From: an uncultured Clostridium sp.
GTDB lineage: Bacteria; Bacillota; Clostridia; Lachnospirales; Anaerotignaceae
Length of the DNA: 6,484 nt
Direction of reading: 5' to 3'
NCBI GenBank assembly: GCA_947246775.1
Contig: CAMXTM010000121.1
Location: 1-6,484, forward strand
Positions 1-5,271 of this stretch are shown here, one piece after another. The notes below the pieces were generated by a model, which worked only from the letters and a program-made list of their open reading frames with translations, searched no databases and was not told the origin of the DNA. The number at the start of each line of letters is the position of its first letter. The stretch's first letter is position 1. The position numbers and the translations under genes were made by a program.

Positions 1-1144
1 CTGTAACAGTATACCAATCAAAATTTCCAGGGTCGTCTGTTGTTGTTTGAGATGCATCATTATTTTGTTGCTGTTGTCCACCTTCTCCTTCTGCTGCTGT
101 TGTTCCACCACCTTTTAATGTTTCGATTTCTTCTTTTAATTTTAAATTATCCATTTCCAATGTTTGATATTTTTCACTTAAATCATCGTGTTCTGCAATA
201 GTTTGTTGTGCCTCTTTTAACTTTCCACTTAATGAAATACAGCGAAAACCTAAAAAACCAATCAATACAATAACAATCAATGAAAATACAACACTTAATT
301 TTTTACCTGGACGGAAAGAAATACTTTCTTCATCTTCATAATCATCATTGTATAGCTCGTCCAAATCCATTTGTTTTGCGCCTCTTGTTAAATCATAATC
401 ATCATAATGGTTACGACGATTTCTTCTGTTTTCTCTTTCGTCTATATCATCATTTCTGTTTCCACCAGAACCAGGCAAAGTAATTTCAATTTCTTGCATT
501 AAAGGTCCTCTTGGTCTTTCGGGTGGCATATCATAGGCAGTTTGTTCGCTGTTTTCATATCCATTTTGTTGGTATTCGTTTTGTTGGTATCCCTCTTGAT
601 AAGAATTTTGGTACTCATTTTGATATGTATAATTTGTATTTTGGGATACTTCATCCACATAATCTGGCTGTTGTTGATATTGGTTATTATAATCATCATC
701 ATAATGTCTCTGATGTGGTGAGTATTGTGGTGTAAAATCAATTTTCTGTGTATGATACATATTTTCTGTATTATCATACCTCATTTGTGTTTGGTACATA
801 TCATCGTTTTCAGACTGTATTGTCTGAAATCTCATAGTATACTGTTGGTCTGCATCTTCTTGTGCATAGCGACGGGTTCTTCTACCTGTAATCGTTTCTT
901 CTCCTGCATTACCACTCCAATCTACATATGTTGTTGTATCTTGGCTTAACTCGTTGTGTTCCATTTGCTCTGTAGCACTAGGTCTGTTCCTTACACCATA
1001 AGGTGCAGTATCTGCTTGTTCGCTTGCACCCATAAGGGGGTGTGTTTCTCTAAGCATATCTACAATCTCTTTTGGTAAATCATCATATAATTTCGGTTCT
1101 CCATTCCCACTATTGTATCCATTATTATAATTTTCTTTTTCCAT
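1..1144 (-). CDS. Single-pass membrane protein with Q/N/Y-rich cytoplasmic region, probable C-terminal LysM domain (partial)
   Basis: The frame is open for 381 codons and runs off the left edge, so the C-terminus is missing. Residues 1-280 have no predicted fold: polar, with Arg clusters (GRRTRR near 101-106, NRRNRRNHYDDYD near 243-255). Residues 148-204 are extremely Gln/Asn/Tyr-rich (34 of 57), with short repeats of the form YQNE/YQNS/YQQNE. An acidic stretch (NDDYEDEE) precedes one hydrophobic helix at about 283-300, flanked by basic RPGKK on the cytoplasmic side. A heptad-like coiled coil follows (about 305-344), then a Gly/Thr/Gln linker (345-374). The last visible residues, FDWYTVT, look like the first strand of a LysM peptidoglycan-binding domain (usual pattern YTVxxGDTL). 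That part is inference from seven residues. Two in-frame ATGs exist (1147 and 1144). GGAGG at 1151-1155 lies 3 nt from the first and 6 nt from the second, so 1144 is preferred. There is no N-terminal signal peptide, so the helix should be the anchor, with the N-terminus in the cytoplasm. The exact family is not recognised. Confidence 0.8.
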   Translation of the reverse strand, partial: MEKENYNNGYNSGNGEPKLYDDLPKEIVDMLRETHPLMGASEQADTAPYGVRNRPSATEQMEHNELSQDTTTYVDWSGNAGEETITGRRTRRYAQEDADQQYTMRFQTIQSENDDMYQTQMRYDNTENMYHTQKIDFTPQYSPHQRHYDDDYNNQYQQQPDYVDEVSQNTNYTYQNEYQNSYQEGYQQNEYQQNGYENSEQTAYDMPPERPRGPLMQEIEITLPGSGGNRNDDIDERENRRNRRNHYDDYDLTRGAKQMDLDELYNDDYEDEESISFRPGKKLSVVFSLIVIVLIGFLGFRCISLSGKLKEAQQTIAEHDDLSEKYQTLEMDNLKLKEEIETLKGGGTTAAEGEGGQQQQNNDASQTTTDDPGNFDWYTVT

Positions 1145-1163
1145 CATTTTCCTCCACTTTTTT

Positions 1164-1196
1164 TATATAGTGTCTAATAAAAAAGTACACTATATA
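1164..1196. repeat. 10-bp perfect inverted repeat at the probable transcription start
   Basis: TATATAGTGT (1164-1173) and ACACTATATA (1187-1196) are perfect inverted copies separated by 13 bp. The repeat overlaps the candidate -10 box and start region of the left gene. It could be a repressor operator or, as RNA, a leader stem-loop just upstream of the ribosome binding site. Nearby AAAGTGT (1207-1213) and ACACTTT (1225-1231) form a second, similar dyad. The sequence shows the dyads; a function is inferred. Confidence 0.55.
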
Positions 1197-1328
1197 TTTT
1201 AACACAAAAGTGTCATTTTTTTAAACACTTTCTGTAATTAATGTATCTATTGGTGTCGAACAACTTTATTGTTTTTAACATAATGACACACTACCATTAT
1301 TATTTTAACCATTACAAAGATGTGTGTC
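1170..1328. promoter_or_regulatory. Array of five GTGTC/GACAC motifs spaced about 40 bp apart
   Basis: GTGTC occurs at 1170-1174, 1210-1214, 1253-1257 and 1324-1328, and its complement GACAC at 1285-1289. Start-to-start distances are 40, 43, 32 and 39 bp. Three copies extend to GTGTCA (1210, 1324, and 1284-1289 on the minus strand), and the 1210 and 1285 copies extend to an 8-bp match, GTGTCATT. In DNA this A+T-rich a G/C-containing pentamer should be rare, so the clustering suggests binding sites for a regulator upstream of the left gene. No regulator is identified. Confidence 0.35.
1196..1225 (-). promoter_or_regulatory. Candidate promoter of the Q/N/Y-rich membrane protein gene
   Basis: On the minus strand an extended -10 (TGT-TAAAAT, -10 hexamer at 1201-1196) lies 18 bp downstream of TTTAAA (1225-1220), a 4/6 match to the -35 consensus. 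Transcription would start near 1189, leaving a leader of about 45 nt that contains the GGAGG site. The surroundings are so A+T-rich that chance -10 boxes are likely, so this is only the best of several options. Confidence 0.35.
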
Positions 1329-1329
1329 A

Positions 1330-1560
1330 ACTAATACCTATTTTATCTATATCAATTCATTAAATTATTTTTTTTTAGAAATATAGACAATATTACTATT
1401 TTTAAAAAAATAAATAATAAATTTTTTTTAATAACATACATTTTCTACAAAAAAGAATTTTTTTTCTGTATGAATTATCCTCTTTACATTAATGTCAATA
1501 TTGATTATACTTTATTAAGGAAATAAAATGCATAGTCTTTTACTACATTTTTGTAACAAT
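1330..1560. other. A/T-tract-rich intergenic spacer without a detectable gene
   Basis: This central part of the divergent intergenic region consists largely of runs of 5-9 A or T (for example around 1368-1376, 1401-1409 and 1423-1430). No open frame with a ribosome binding site, no RNA-gene-like structure and no convincing hairpin terminator was seen. Phased A/T tracts of this kind can bend DNA and activate flanking promoters, but that is inference. Confidence 0.5.
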
Positions 1561-1573
1561 CAACGCATACCAT

Positions 1574-1602
1574 TTGTATAATATAAAAAAATGTGCTATG
1601 AT
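1574..1602 (+). promoter_or_regulatory. Probable sigma-A promoter of mecA
   Basis: TTGTAT (1574-1579) and TATGAT (1597-1602) are separated by 17 bp, and the -10 is preceded by TGC (1594-1596), giving an extended -10. The predicted start is near 1609, about 47 nt upstream of the preferred mecA start codon. This is the only well-spaced hexamer pair close to the gene. Confidence 0.65.
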
Positions 1603-1640
1603 GTAGTTGTATATTTGTGTTTTAGTAAATGTATTTCAAT

Positions 1641-1651
1641 AAGGATGTGAT
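1641..1651 (+). promoter_or_regulatory. Ribosome binding site that fixes the mecA start
   Basis: AAGGATGTGAT differs at one base from AAGGAGGTGAT, the full complement of the 16S rRNA 3' end. The core lies 8-9 nt before the TTG at 1656. An in-frame ATG at 1629 lies upstream of this site and has no comparable purine-rich sequence before it, so it is unlikely to be the start. Confidence 0.75.
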
Positions 1652-1655
1652 TGAA

Positions 1656-2306
1656 TTGAAAATAGAAAAAATAAATGAGAGTCAAATTAAACTCATATTG
1701 ACGCAAGCTGACTTATCAGAAAGGGACATCAAATTAGAAGACTTAACTATGCCTTCTGAAAAAACACAAGCACTTTTTCATGACATAATGGAAAAAGCGT
1801 TAGAAGAATATGATTTTATTTCAGAAAATACCCCTCTTATGGTTGAAGCTGTCCCTGTCGGATTAGATGGTATTATGATTATTGTAACCAAAATAGATAC
1901 AAAAAATTCGGAAGTGTTGGGAACAAAAATGTTTTCTCAACAAAAAGATTTGCGCCGTTTTAGAAGAAAATCTCTTATGTTTCAAGAGGGAGAAATGGAC
2001 AAAAATAGCGACATATTGATTTATTCTTTCTCAAAACTAGATGATATTATTGATTTTAGTTTGAGAATTGCTGATACTTACCATGATGCTAGTTCACTCT
2101 ATAAACTACATGATAGATATTTTATTGTTCTACAAATGAAACAAGATGGTGACGAAAATAAAGCAGAAGAACTAGAAATGATATTAGGCGAATATGGACA
2201 AAAACATATTTCTACACAGCTTTCTAAATATTACCTTTTGGAACATGGCGAAACAATTATCGAAAATAAAGCAATTACAATACTTTCTAAAACTTTTGCT
2301 TGCTAA
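1656..2306 (+). CDS. mecA: Adaptor protein MecA
   Basis: This is a 216-residue protein when started at TTG 1656, close to the roughly 218 residues of Bacillus MecA. The start MKIEKINE is the typical MecA N-terminus; an ATG at 1629 would add nine residues and would place the ribosome binding site inside the gene. The N-terminal domain (about 1-80, with PLMVEAVPVGLDGIMIIVTK at 60-79) is the substrate-recognition part in studied homologues. A basic linker (LRRFRRK, 99-105) leads to the C-terminal domain (about 118-212), which binds ClpC. Family marks there are YSFSKLDDIIDFSLRI, SSLYKLHDRYFIVL and the closing YLLEHGETIIENKAI segment. In Bacillus, MecA brings ComK and other proteins to ClpCP for degradation and promotes ClpC hexamer assembly. 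In a clostridial host the clients are unknown; competence, sporulation or protein quality control are possible. It stands alone, with its own promoter and a terminator 9 bp after the stop. Confidence 0.9.
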   Translation: MKIEKINESQIKLILTQADLSERDIKLEDLTMPSEKTQALFHDIMEKALEEYDFISENTPLMVEAVPVGLDGIMIIVTKIDTKNSEVLGTKMFSQQKDLRRFRRKSLMFQEGEMDKNSDILIYSFSKLDDIIDFSLRIADTYHDASSLYKLHDRYFIVLQMKQDGDENKAEELEMILGEYGQKHISTQLSKYYLLEHGETIIENKAITILSKTFAC

Positions 2307-2314
2307 AAAAATTT

Positions 2315-2337
2315 AGGCTTGGAGCGATTCCAAGCCT
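2315..2337. terminator. Bidirectional terminator between mecA and hppA
   Basis: AGGCTTGGA (2315-2323) pairs perfectly with TCCAAGCCT (2329-2337) around a 5-nt loop. Read on the plus strand it is followed by TTTATCTATTTTT; read on the minus strand it is followed by AAATTTTTTT. It sits between the convergent stops of mecA (2306) and hppA (2351) and should serve both, with the better U-tract in the hppA direction. Confidence 0.85.
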
Positions 2338-2350
2338 TTATCTATTTTTA

Positions 2351-4336
2351 TTACAACAAACTACCGATTGTCAAAAACAATGGTGCAAACACCAACGCCA
2401 CAATAGTCATCAATTTTATCAAAATATTGATAGATGGGCCAGAAGTATCTTTAAAAGGGTCGCCTACAGTATCACCAACAACTGCTGCTTTATGTGCATC
2501 GCTACCTTTTCCGCCATGACTTCCCTCTTCAATATATTTTTTCGCATTATCCCAGCTACCGCCTGCATTAGACATAAAAATTGCCATCATAACACCAGTA
2601 ACAAGTGCGCCCGCAAGCAAACCACCTAGTGCGCCCGTTCCCAAAAGAATACCCACTACCAAAGGCACAACAACCGCCATAATACCAGGTACAAGCATTT
2701 CCTTTAATGCTGCTGTAGTGGAAATTTCAACACATTTTTTATAGTCAGGTTTTGCTGTTCCCTCCATAATACCAGGAATAGTGCGGAATTGTCTTCTTAC
2801 TTCTTCTATCATTTGAAATGCTGCTTTTCCTACAGATTCCATCGTAAAAGCAGAAAACAAAAATGGAAGCATACCACCGATAAACAAACCAATAATAACC
2901 CTAGGCTCTAATATAGAAATAGCACTTAATGAAACTGCTTCAGCATAGGACACAAACAAAGCAAGTGCTGTCAATGCTGCTGAACCAATCGCAAATCCTT
3001 TTCCCATAGCAGCAGTAGTATTTCCTACAGCGTCCAATTTATCTGTTACTTCTCTAACACTATGGTCTAAACCACTCATTTCTGCAATACCACCTGCATT
3101 ATCTGCAATAGGACCATAAGCATCTACTGCAACAGTAATACCTGTTGTAGAAAGCATACCTACTGCTGCCAATGCAATGCCATACAAACCACTTACGCTA
3201 TATGCTGCAAAAATACCAACACAAATCAACACAACAGGTACTGCTGTAGACTGCATACCTACAGCTAAACCACTTATAATTGCTGTAGCAGGACCTGTTT
3301 CTGCTTGGTCTGCTATTTTCTTTACAAAACTATAGTCCGCAGAAGTATAAACTTCTGTAATCATACCTATCAAAAGCCCTACAATCAAACCTGCAATAAC
3401 TGCTACCGCTGCGCTCATATTGCCAAAAAACATATTACTCAAAACCAACGCGCCTACCACTACAATAGCAGAAGAAACATATGACCCTGTTCTCAATGCT
3501 TTTTGAGGATTATTATTACCACCATGTACAAAAAAAGTACCTATAATAGAGGCAAGTATGCCACAGGCAGACAGCACCAAAGGAAACAATGCGCCCTCTG
3601 TACTAAAATACACAATACCCAATGTAATCGCAGAAACAATAGAGCCAACATATGACTCAAACAAGTCCGCTCCCATACCTGCAACGTCACCGACATTATC
3701 GCCAACATTATCCGCAATAACAGCAGGATTACGAGGGTCATCTTCTGGAATACCTGCCTCTACTTTACCAACCAAGTCTGCACCAACGTCAGCCGCTTTT
3801 GTATAAATACCACCGCCTACACGTCCAAACAATGCGATAGAAGATGCGCCCAAGCTAAAGCCAGAAAGCACGCCTACATTTTTTGTAACAATATACACAA
3901 TACTAACGCCAAACAGTCCCAAACCTACAACAGACATACCCATAACAGCACCGCCAGAAAAAGCTGTAGAAAGCGCTTTATTCATACCACCTGTTCTTGC
4001 GCCATTTGCAGTACGTACATTTGCTTTTGTTGCCACATTCATGCCAAAATAGCCCGCTAATGTAGAAAACAATGCTCCTACAGCAAAACACACCGCTGTT
4101 GTAATACCAATTCCAAAACAAATCAATACAAATAATATCAGTACAAACACAACTAATATTTTATATTCCGCTTTTAAAAAGGCATTTGCGCCATCTCTAA
4201 TTGCAAGCGCAATTTCTTGCATACGCTCTGTACCTTCTTGTTCTTTCGTAATTTTTGAAGCCAATATTACTGCAAATACCAAAGCAACTATACCAAGCAC
4301 TGGTGCAGCAAATATCATACTATCTAAAAATTCCAT
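2351..4336 (-). CDS. hppA: K+-dependent membrane-integral pyrophosphatase, probably Na+-translocating
   Basis: This is a complete 661-residue polytopic protein of the membrane pyrophosphatase family, which couples hydrolysis of cytoplasmic PPi to export of H+ or Na+. The catalytic signatures are all present: [18 protein letters not shown] (174-191), [19 protein letters not shown] (199-217), [12 protein letters not shown] (405-416), [15 protein letters not shown] (589-603) and [15 protein letters not shown] (621-635). These hold the Asp/Lys residues that bind Mg-PPi. Motif [10 protein letters not shown] (438-447) has Ala442 and Gly445 where K+-independent enzymes have Lys and Thr, so K+ activation is expected. 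Glu227, in DLFESYVGS, matches the glutamate position of Na+ pumps such as Thermotoga PPase rather than the shifted Glu of plant H+ pumps. The ion is therefore probably Na+, though dual Na+/H+ types exist. The start at 4336 has AGGAGG (4345-4350) 8 nt upstream. The gene is monocistronic with its own promoter. In anaerobes such pumps recover energy from biosynthetic PPi. Confidence 0.95.
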   Translation of the reverse strand: MEFLDSMIFAAPVLGIVALVFAVILASKITKEQEGTERMQEIALAIRDGANAFLKAEYKILVVFVLILFVLICFGIGITTAVCFAVGALFSTLAGYFGMNVATKANVRTANGARTGGMNKALSTAFSGGAVMGMSVVGLGLFGVSIVYIVTKNVGVLSGFSLGASSIALFGRVGGGIYTKAADVGADLVGKVEAGIPEDDPRNPAVIADNVGDNVGDVAGMGADLFESYVGSIVSAITLGIVYFSTEGALFPLVLSACGILASIIGTFFVHGGNNNPQKALRTGSYVSSAIVVVGALVLSNMFFGNMSAAVAVIAGLIVGLLIGMITEVYTSADYSFVKKIADQAETGPATAIISGLAVGMQSTAVPVVLICVGIFAAYSVSGLYGIALAAVGMLSTTGITVAVDAYGPIADNAGGIAEMSGLDHSVREVTDKLDAVGNTTAAMGKGFAIGSAALTALALFVSYAEAVSLSAISILEPRVIIGLFIGGMLPFLFSAFTMESVGKAAFQMIEEVRRQFRTIPGIMEGTAKPDYKKCVEISTTAALKEMLVPGIMAVVVPLVVGILLGTGALGGLLAGALVTGVMMAIFMSNAGGSWDNAKKYIEEGSHGGKGSDAHKAAVVGDTVGDPFKDTSGPSINILIKLMTIVALVFAPLFLTIGSLL

Positions 4337-4379
4337 AAAAAATTCCTCCTTTATTGTTTATTATTTTTTCATTATTACC

Positions 4380-4408
4380 ATTATAAACAATAAAAAGAGT
4401 TTTGTCAT
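4380..4408 (-). promoter_or_regulatory. Strong sigma-A-type promoter of hppA
   Basis: On the minus strand ATGACA (4408-4403, 5/6 match to TTGACA) and a perfect TATAAT (4385-4380) are separated by 17 bp. The predicted start is near 4373, leaving a leader of about 36 nt before the hppA ATG, too short for a riboswitch. The near-consensus sequence suggests robust, largely constitutive expression. Confidence 0.8.
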
Positions 4409-4411
4409 TAT

Positions 4412-4425
4412 GAAATATGTATTTC
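4412..4425. repeat. Small dyad just upstream of the hppA -35 box
   Basis: GAAATA (4412-4417) and TATTTC (4420-4425) form a perfect 6-bp dyad around TG, ending 4 bp from the hppA -35 hexamer. No U-tract follows it, so it is a poor terminator for the upstream small gene; it may be an activator or operator site. It is short enough to arise by chance in A+T-rich DNA. Confidence 0.3.
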
Positions 4426-4440
4426 CAATCAAATTATACC

Positions 4441-4722
4441 TTATTTATTTTCCAATATCTCCAACATCATTTTTGCCCCTAGTCGAAAACCATCAACAAA
4501 TGTACCCTCTAAAGTGGATTTATTTGCCATAGTAATTAAAGCATTATGTTCATCTAAAATATCATTAAAATCAAATTTTAAAGGTTCACCAATTCTTTTT
4601 ATAAAATCTTCGCAATGCTTATAGTACTTTTCTCTTAATTCCTTATATTCTTCTGTTTTATCATAGTAATACTCTACAGGAGCAATAACGCCATTATACA
4701 AATCCTCTAATAGTTTACTCAT
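4441..4722 (-). CDS. Small DUF6809-type protein of unknown function
   Basis: This is a 93-residue soluble, charged protein with no membrane segment or signal. The N-terminal MSKLLEDLYNG and the C-terminal FVDGFRLGAKMMLEIL (75-90) are the two conserved ends of a small Firmicutes family that I recognise as DUF6809; its function is not known to me. The middle (about 20-62) is Lys/Glu/Tyr-rich and probably helical. Two in-frame ATGs exist, 4728 and 4722. The purine-rich AAGGTAGG (4738-4731) is only 2 nt from the first and 8 nt from the second, and the family usually begins MSK/MKxLLEDLY, so 4722 is preferred. It is divergent from a ribbon-helix-helix regulator and likely controlled by it. The hppA promoter begins about 30 bp after its stop. 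Confidence 0.75.
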   Translation of the reverse strand: MSKLLEDLYNGVIAPVEYYYDKTEEYKELREKYYKHCEDFIKRIGEPLKFDFNDILDEHNALITMANKSTLEGTFVDGFRLGAKMMLEILENK

Positions 4723-4773
4723 AATCATTACCTACCTTTCAAAATTATAATATATTTATATTATAAGTATATT

Positions 4774-4790
4774 ATGATATAGTATATCAT
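4774..4790. promoter_or_regulatory. 17-bp palindrome, probable operator for the divergent RHH regulator
   Basis: ATGATATAGTATATCAT is a perfect palindrome around G4782. It covers the -10 region of the minus-strand promoter of the small DUF6809-type gene. The heptamer AGTATAT is also directly repeated at 4766, 4781 and 4792. Ribbon-helix-helix repressors commonly bind short palindromes or tandem half-sites in their own divergent promoter regions, which makes this the natural operator candidate. The symmetry is visible; binding is inferred. Confidence 0.5.
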
Positions 4791-4807
4791 TAGTATATAA
4801 ATGTCAA
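4779..4807 (-). promoter_or_regulatory. Probable promoter of the DUF6809-type gene
   Basis: On the minus strand a perfect TTGACA (4807-4802) is followed after 17 bp by TACTAT (4784-4779), or after 15 bp by TATACT (4786-4781). Both candidate -10 boxes lie inside the 17-bp palindrome. The predicted start is near 4772, giving a leader of about 50 nt. TTGACA is rare in such A+T-rich sequence, which supports the call. Confidence 0.55.
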
Positions 4808-4817
4808 TATTAAAATG

Positions 4818-4849
4818 ATAATATAAAATATAATATAAAATATAATATA
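4818..4849. repeat. 12-bp tandem repeat upstream of the RHH gene
   Basis: ATAATATAAAAT is present at 4818-4829 and 4830-4841, followed by a partial third copy, ATAATATA, at 4842-4849; all are exact. The array ends directly at the ribosome binding site of the regulator (AGAGGTG, 4849-4855). It contains several TATAAT-like hexamers (for example 4829-4834 and 4841-4846), so the RHH promoter probably lies in or next to it, but no -35 box stands out and I do not assign one. Copy-number change would alter promoter spacing. Confidence 0.7.
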
Positions 4850-4860
4850 GAGGTGTAATC

Positions 4861-5073
4861 ATGTCCGAAAAATTTATTATACGAAGTAAAAATACAAAAT
4901 ATAAAGATGATTCTTATCTTGTAACAACGGTTAGACTTCCACAAACAATCAGAGATGAATTTGAAAAATTGGCAGTAAAAAGTGGTCATTCCAGAAATGA
5001 GTTAATGTGTATGGCTTTACAGTATGCCTTAGATAATTTAAAATTTCTTCCAGAAGATAAAAAAGAAGAATAA
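4861..5073 (+). CDS. Ribbon-helix-helix (Arc/CopG-like) transcriptional regulator
   Basis: This is a 70-residue protein. A basic N-terminal arm (1-20) leads into a beta-strand VTTVRLP (21-27), whose alternating side chains would enter the DNA major groove in the dimer. Helix 1 follows (about 28-41, QTIRDEFEKLAVKS), then a turn with GHSRNE (42-47) and helix 2 (about 46-60, ELMCMALQYALDNL). This is the standard RHH fold order, with the usual length for a stand-alone member, and a short acidic/basic tail follows. The start has AGAGGTG 5-7 nt upstream. No toxin-like gene is adjacent: the divergent neighbour is a DUF6809-type protein, so a toxin-antitoxin role is not supported. Autoregulation through the palindrome and repeats in the shared upstream region is likely but inferred. 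It is followed directly by a terminator. Confidence 0.85.
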   Translation: MSEKFIIRSKNTKYKDDSYLVTTVRLPQTIRDEFEKLAVKSGHSRNELMCMALQYALDNLKFLPEDKKEE

Positions 5074-5075
5074 TA

Positions 5076-5113
5076 AAAAAAGCCAACGAACATATTAGTC
5101 GATTGGCTTTTTT
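5076..5113 (+). terminator. Rho-independent terminator of the RHH gene (probably bidirectional)
   Basis: AAAAAAGCCAA-CGA (5076-5089) pairs with TCG-A-TTGGCTTTTTT (5099-5113), with one bulged A at 5102 and a 9-nt loop. A six-T run ends the plus-strand form. On the minus strand the same hairpin ends in a run of seven T, so it may also stop transcription coming from the AEC permease operon. Confidence 0.85.
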
Positions 5114-5118
5114 CTTAA

Positions 5119-5263
5119 TTTTAAGCAAAAACGCTAGTTTTTGCCTTAAAGTTCTTTTGCTTCTTTTCTTTCAAGAAAAGAAGTAGGAGTTTGAGGGGCG
5201 CTGAACGTCCAGTGGACGTTCGCTTAGCGCCGACCGAAGCGGAGCGTAGACCAACGCCCTCAA
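5119..5263. repeat. Structured intergenic element: three consecutive hairpins, MITE/REP-like
   Basis: Hairpin A: GCAAAAAC (5125-5132) pairs with GTTTTTGC (5137-5144) across GCTA, and flanking TTTAA/TTAAA extends the stem with one bulged C. Hairpin B: CTTCTTTTCTT (5160-5170) and AAGAAAAGAAG (5173-5183) are perfect 11-bp inverted copies only 2 nt apart. Hairpin C: GAACGTCC (5203-5210) pairs with GGACGTTC (5214-5221) across AGT, enclosed by GGCGCT (5197-5202) with AGCGCC (5226-5231), and again by TTGAGG (5191-5196) with CCTCAA (5258-5263). Positions 5191-5263 are 63% G+C, far above the surroundings. This layout between convergent genes resembles small non-autonomous palindromic elements dispersed in bacterial genomes. 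One window cannot show that it is repeated. TTAA occurs at 5115-5118 and 5272-5275, possibly as flanking copies. Confidence 0.7.
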
Positions 5264-5271
5264 GGTCTTCT

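Noticed and set aside
280..949. Several short plus-strand and minus-strand open frames rich in His, Ile and Phe (280-483, 511-735, 725-949, and minus 499-777)
   Set aside because: They are other-frame readings of the repetitive, A/T-rich coding sequence of the Q/N/Y-rich protein, lack ribosome binding sites and have implausible composition.
2300..2629. Open frames on the plus strand at 2300-2629 and 2319-2519
   Set aside because: They start in or next to the terminator hairpin and run antisense to the 3' end of hppA; no family resemblance and no ribosome binding site.
3541..3806. Open frames 3541-3741 (minus) and 3558-3806 (plus) within hppA
   Set aside because: They overlap the conserved catalytic core of hppA in other frames and are shadows of it.
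4337..4373. Riboswitch in the hppA leader
   Set aside because: The predicted leader is only about 36 nt and contains little besides the ribosome binding site; no stem-loop is visible.
4861..5073. RHH protein as the antitoxin of a toxin-antitoxin pair
   Set aside because: No RelE/ParE, MazF, HicA or PIN-like partner is adjacent. The only neighbour is divergent and DUF6809-like, and a terminator follows the regulator directly.
5119..5263. CRISPR array or tRNA-like structure in the hairpin region
   Set aside because: The hairpins differ from each other, there are no equal-length spacers, and no cloverleaf or CCA-type end can be drawn.
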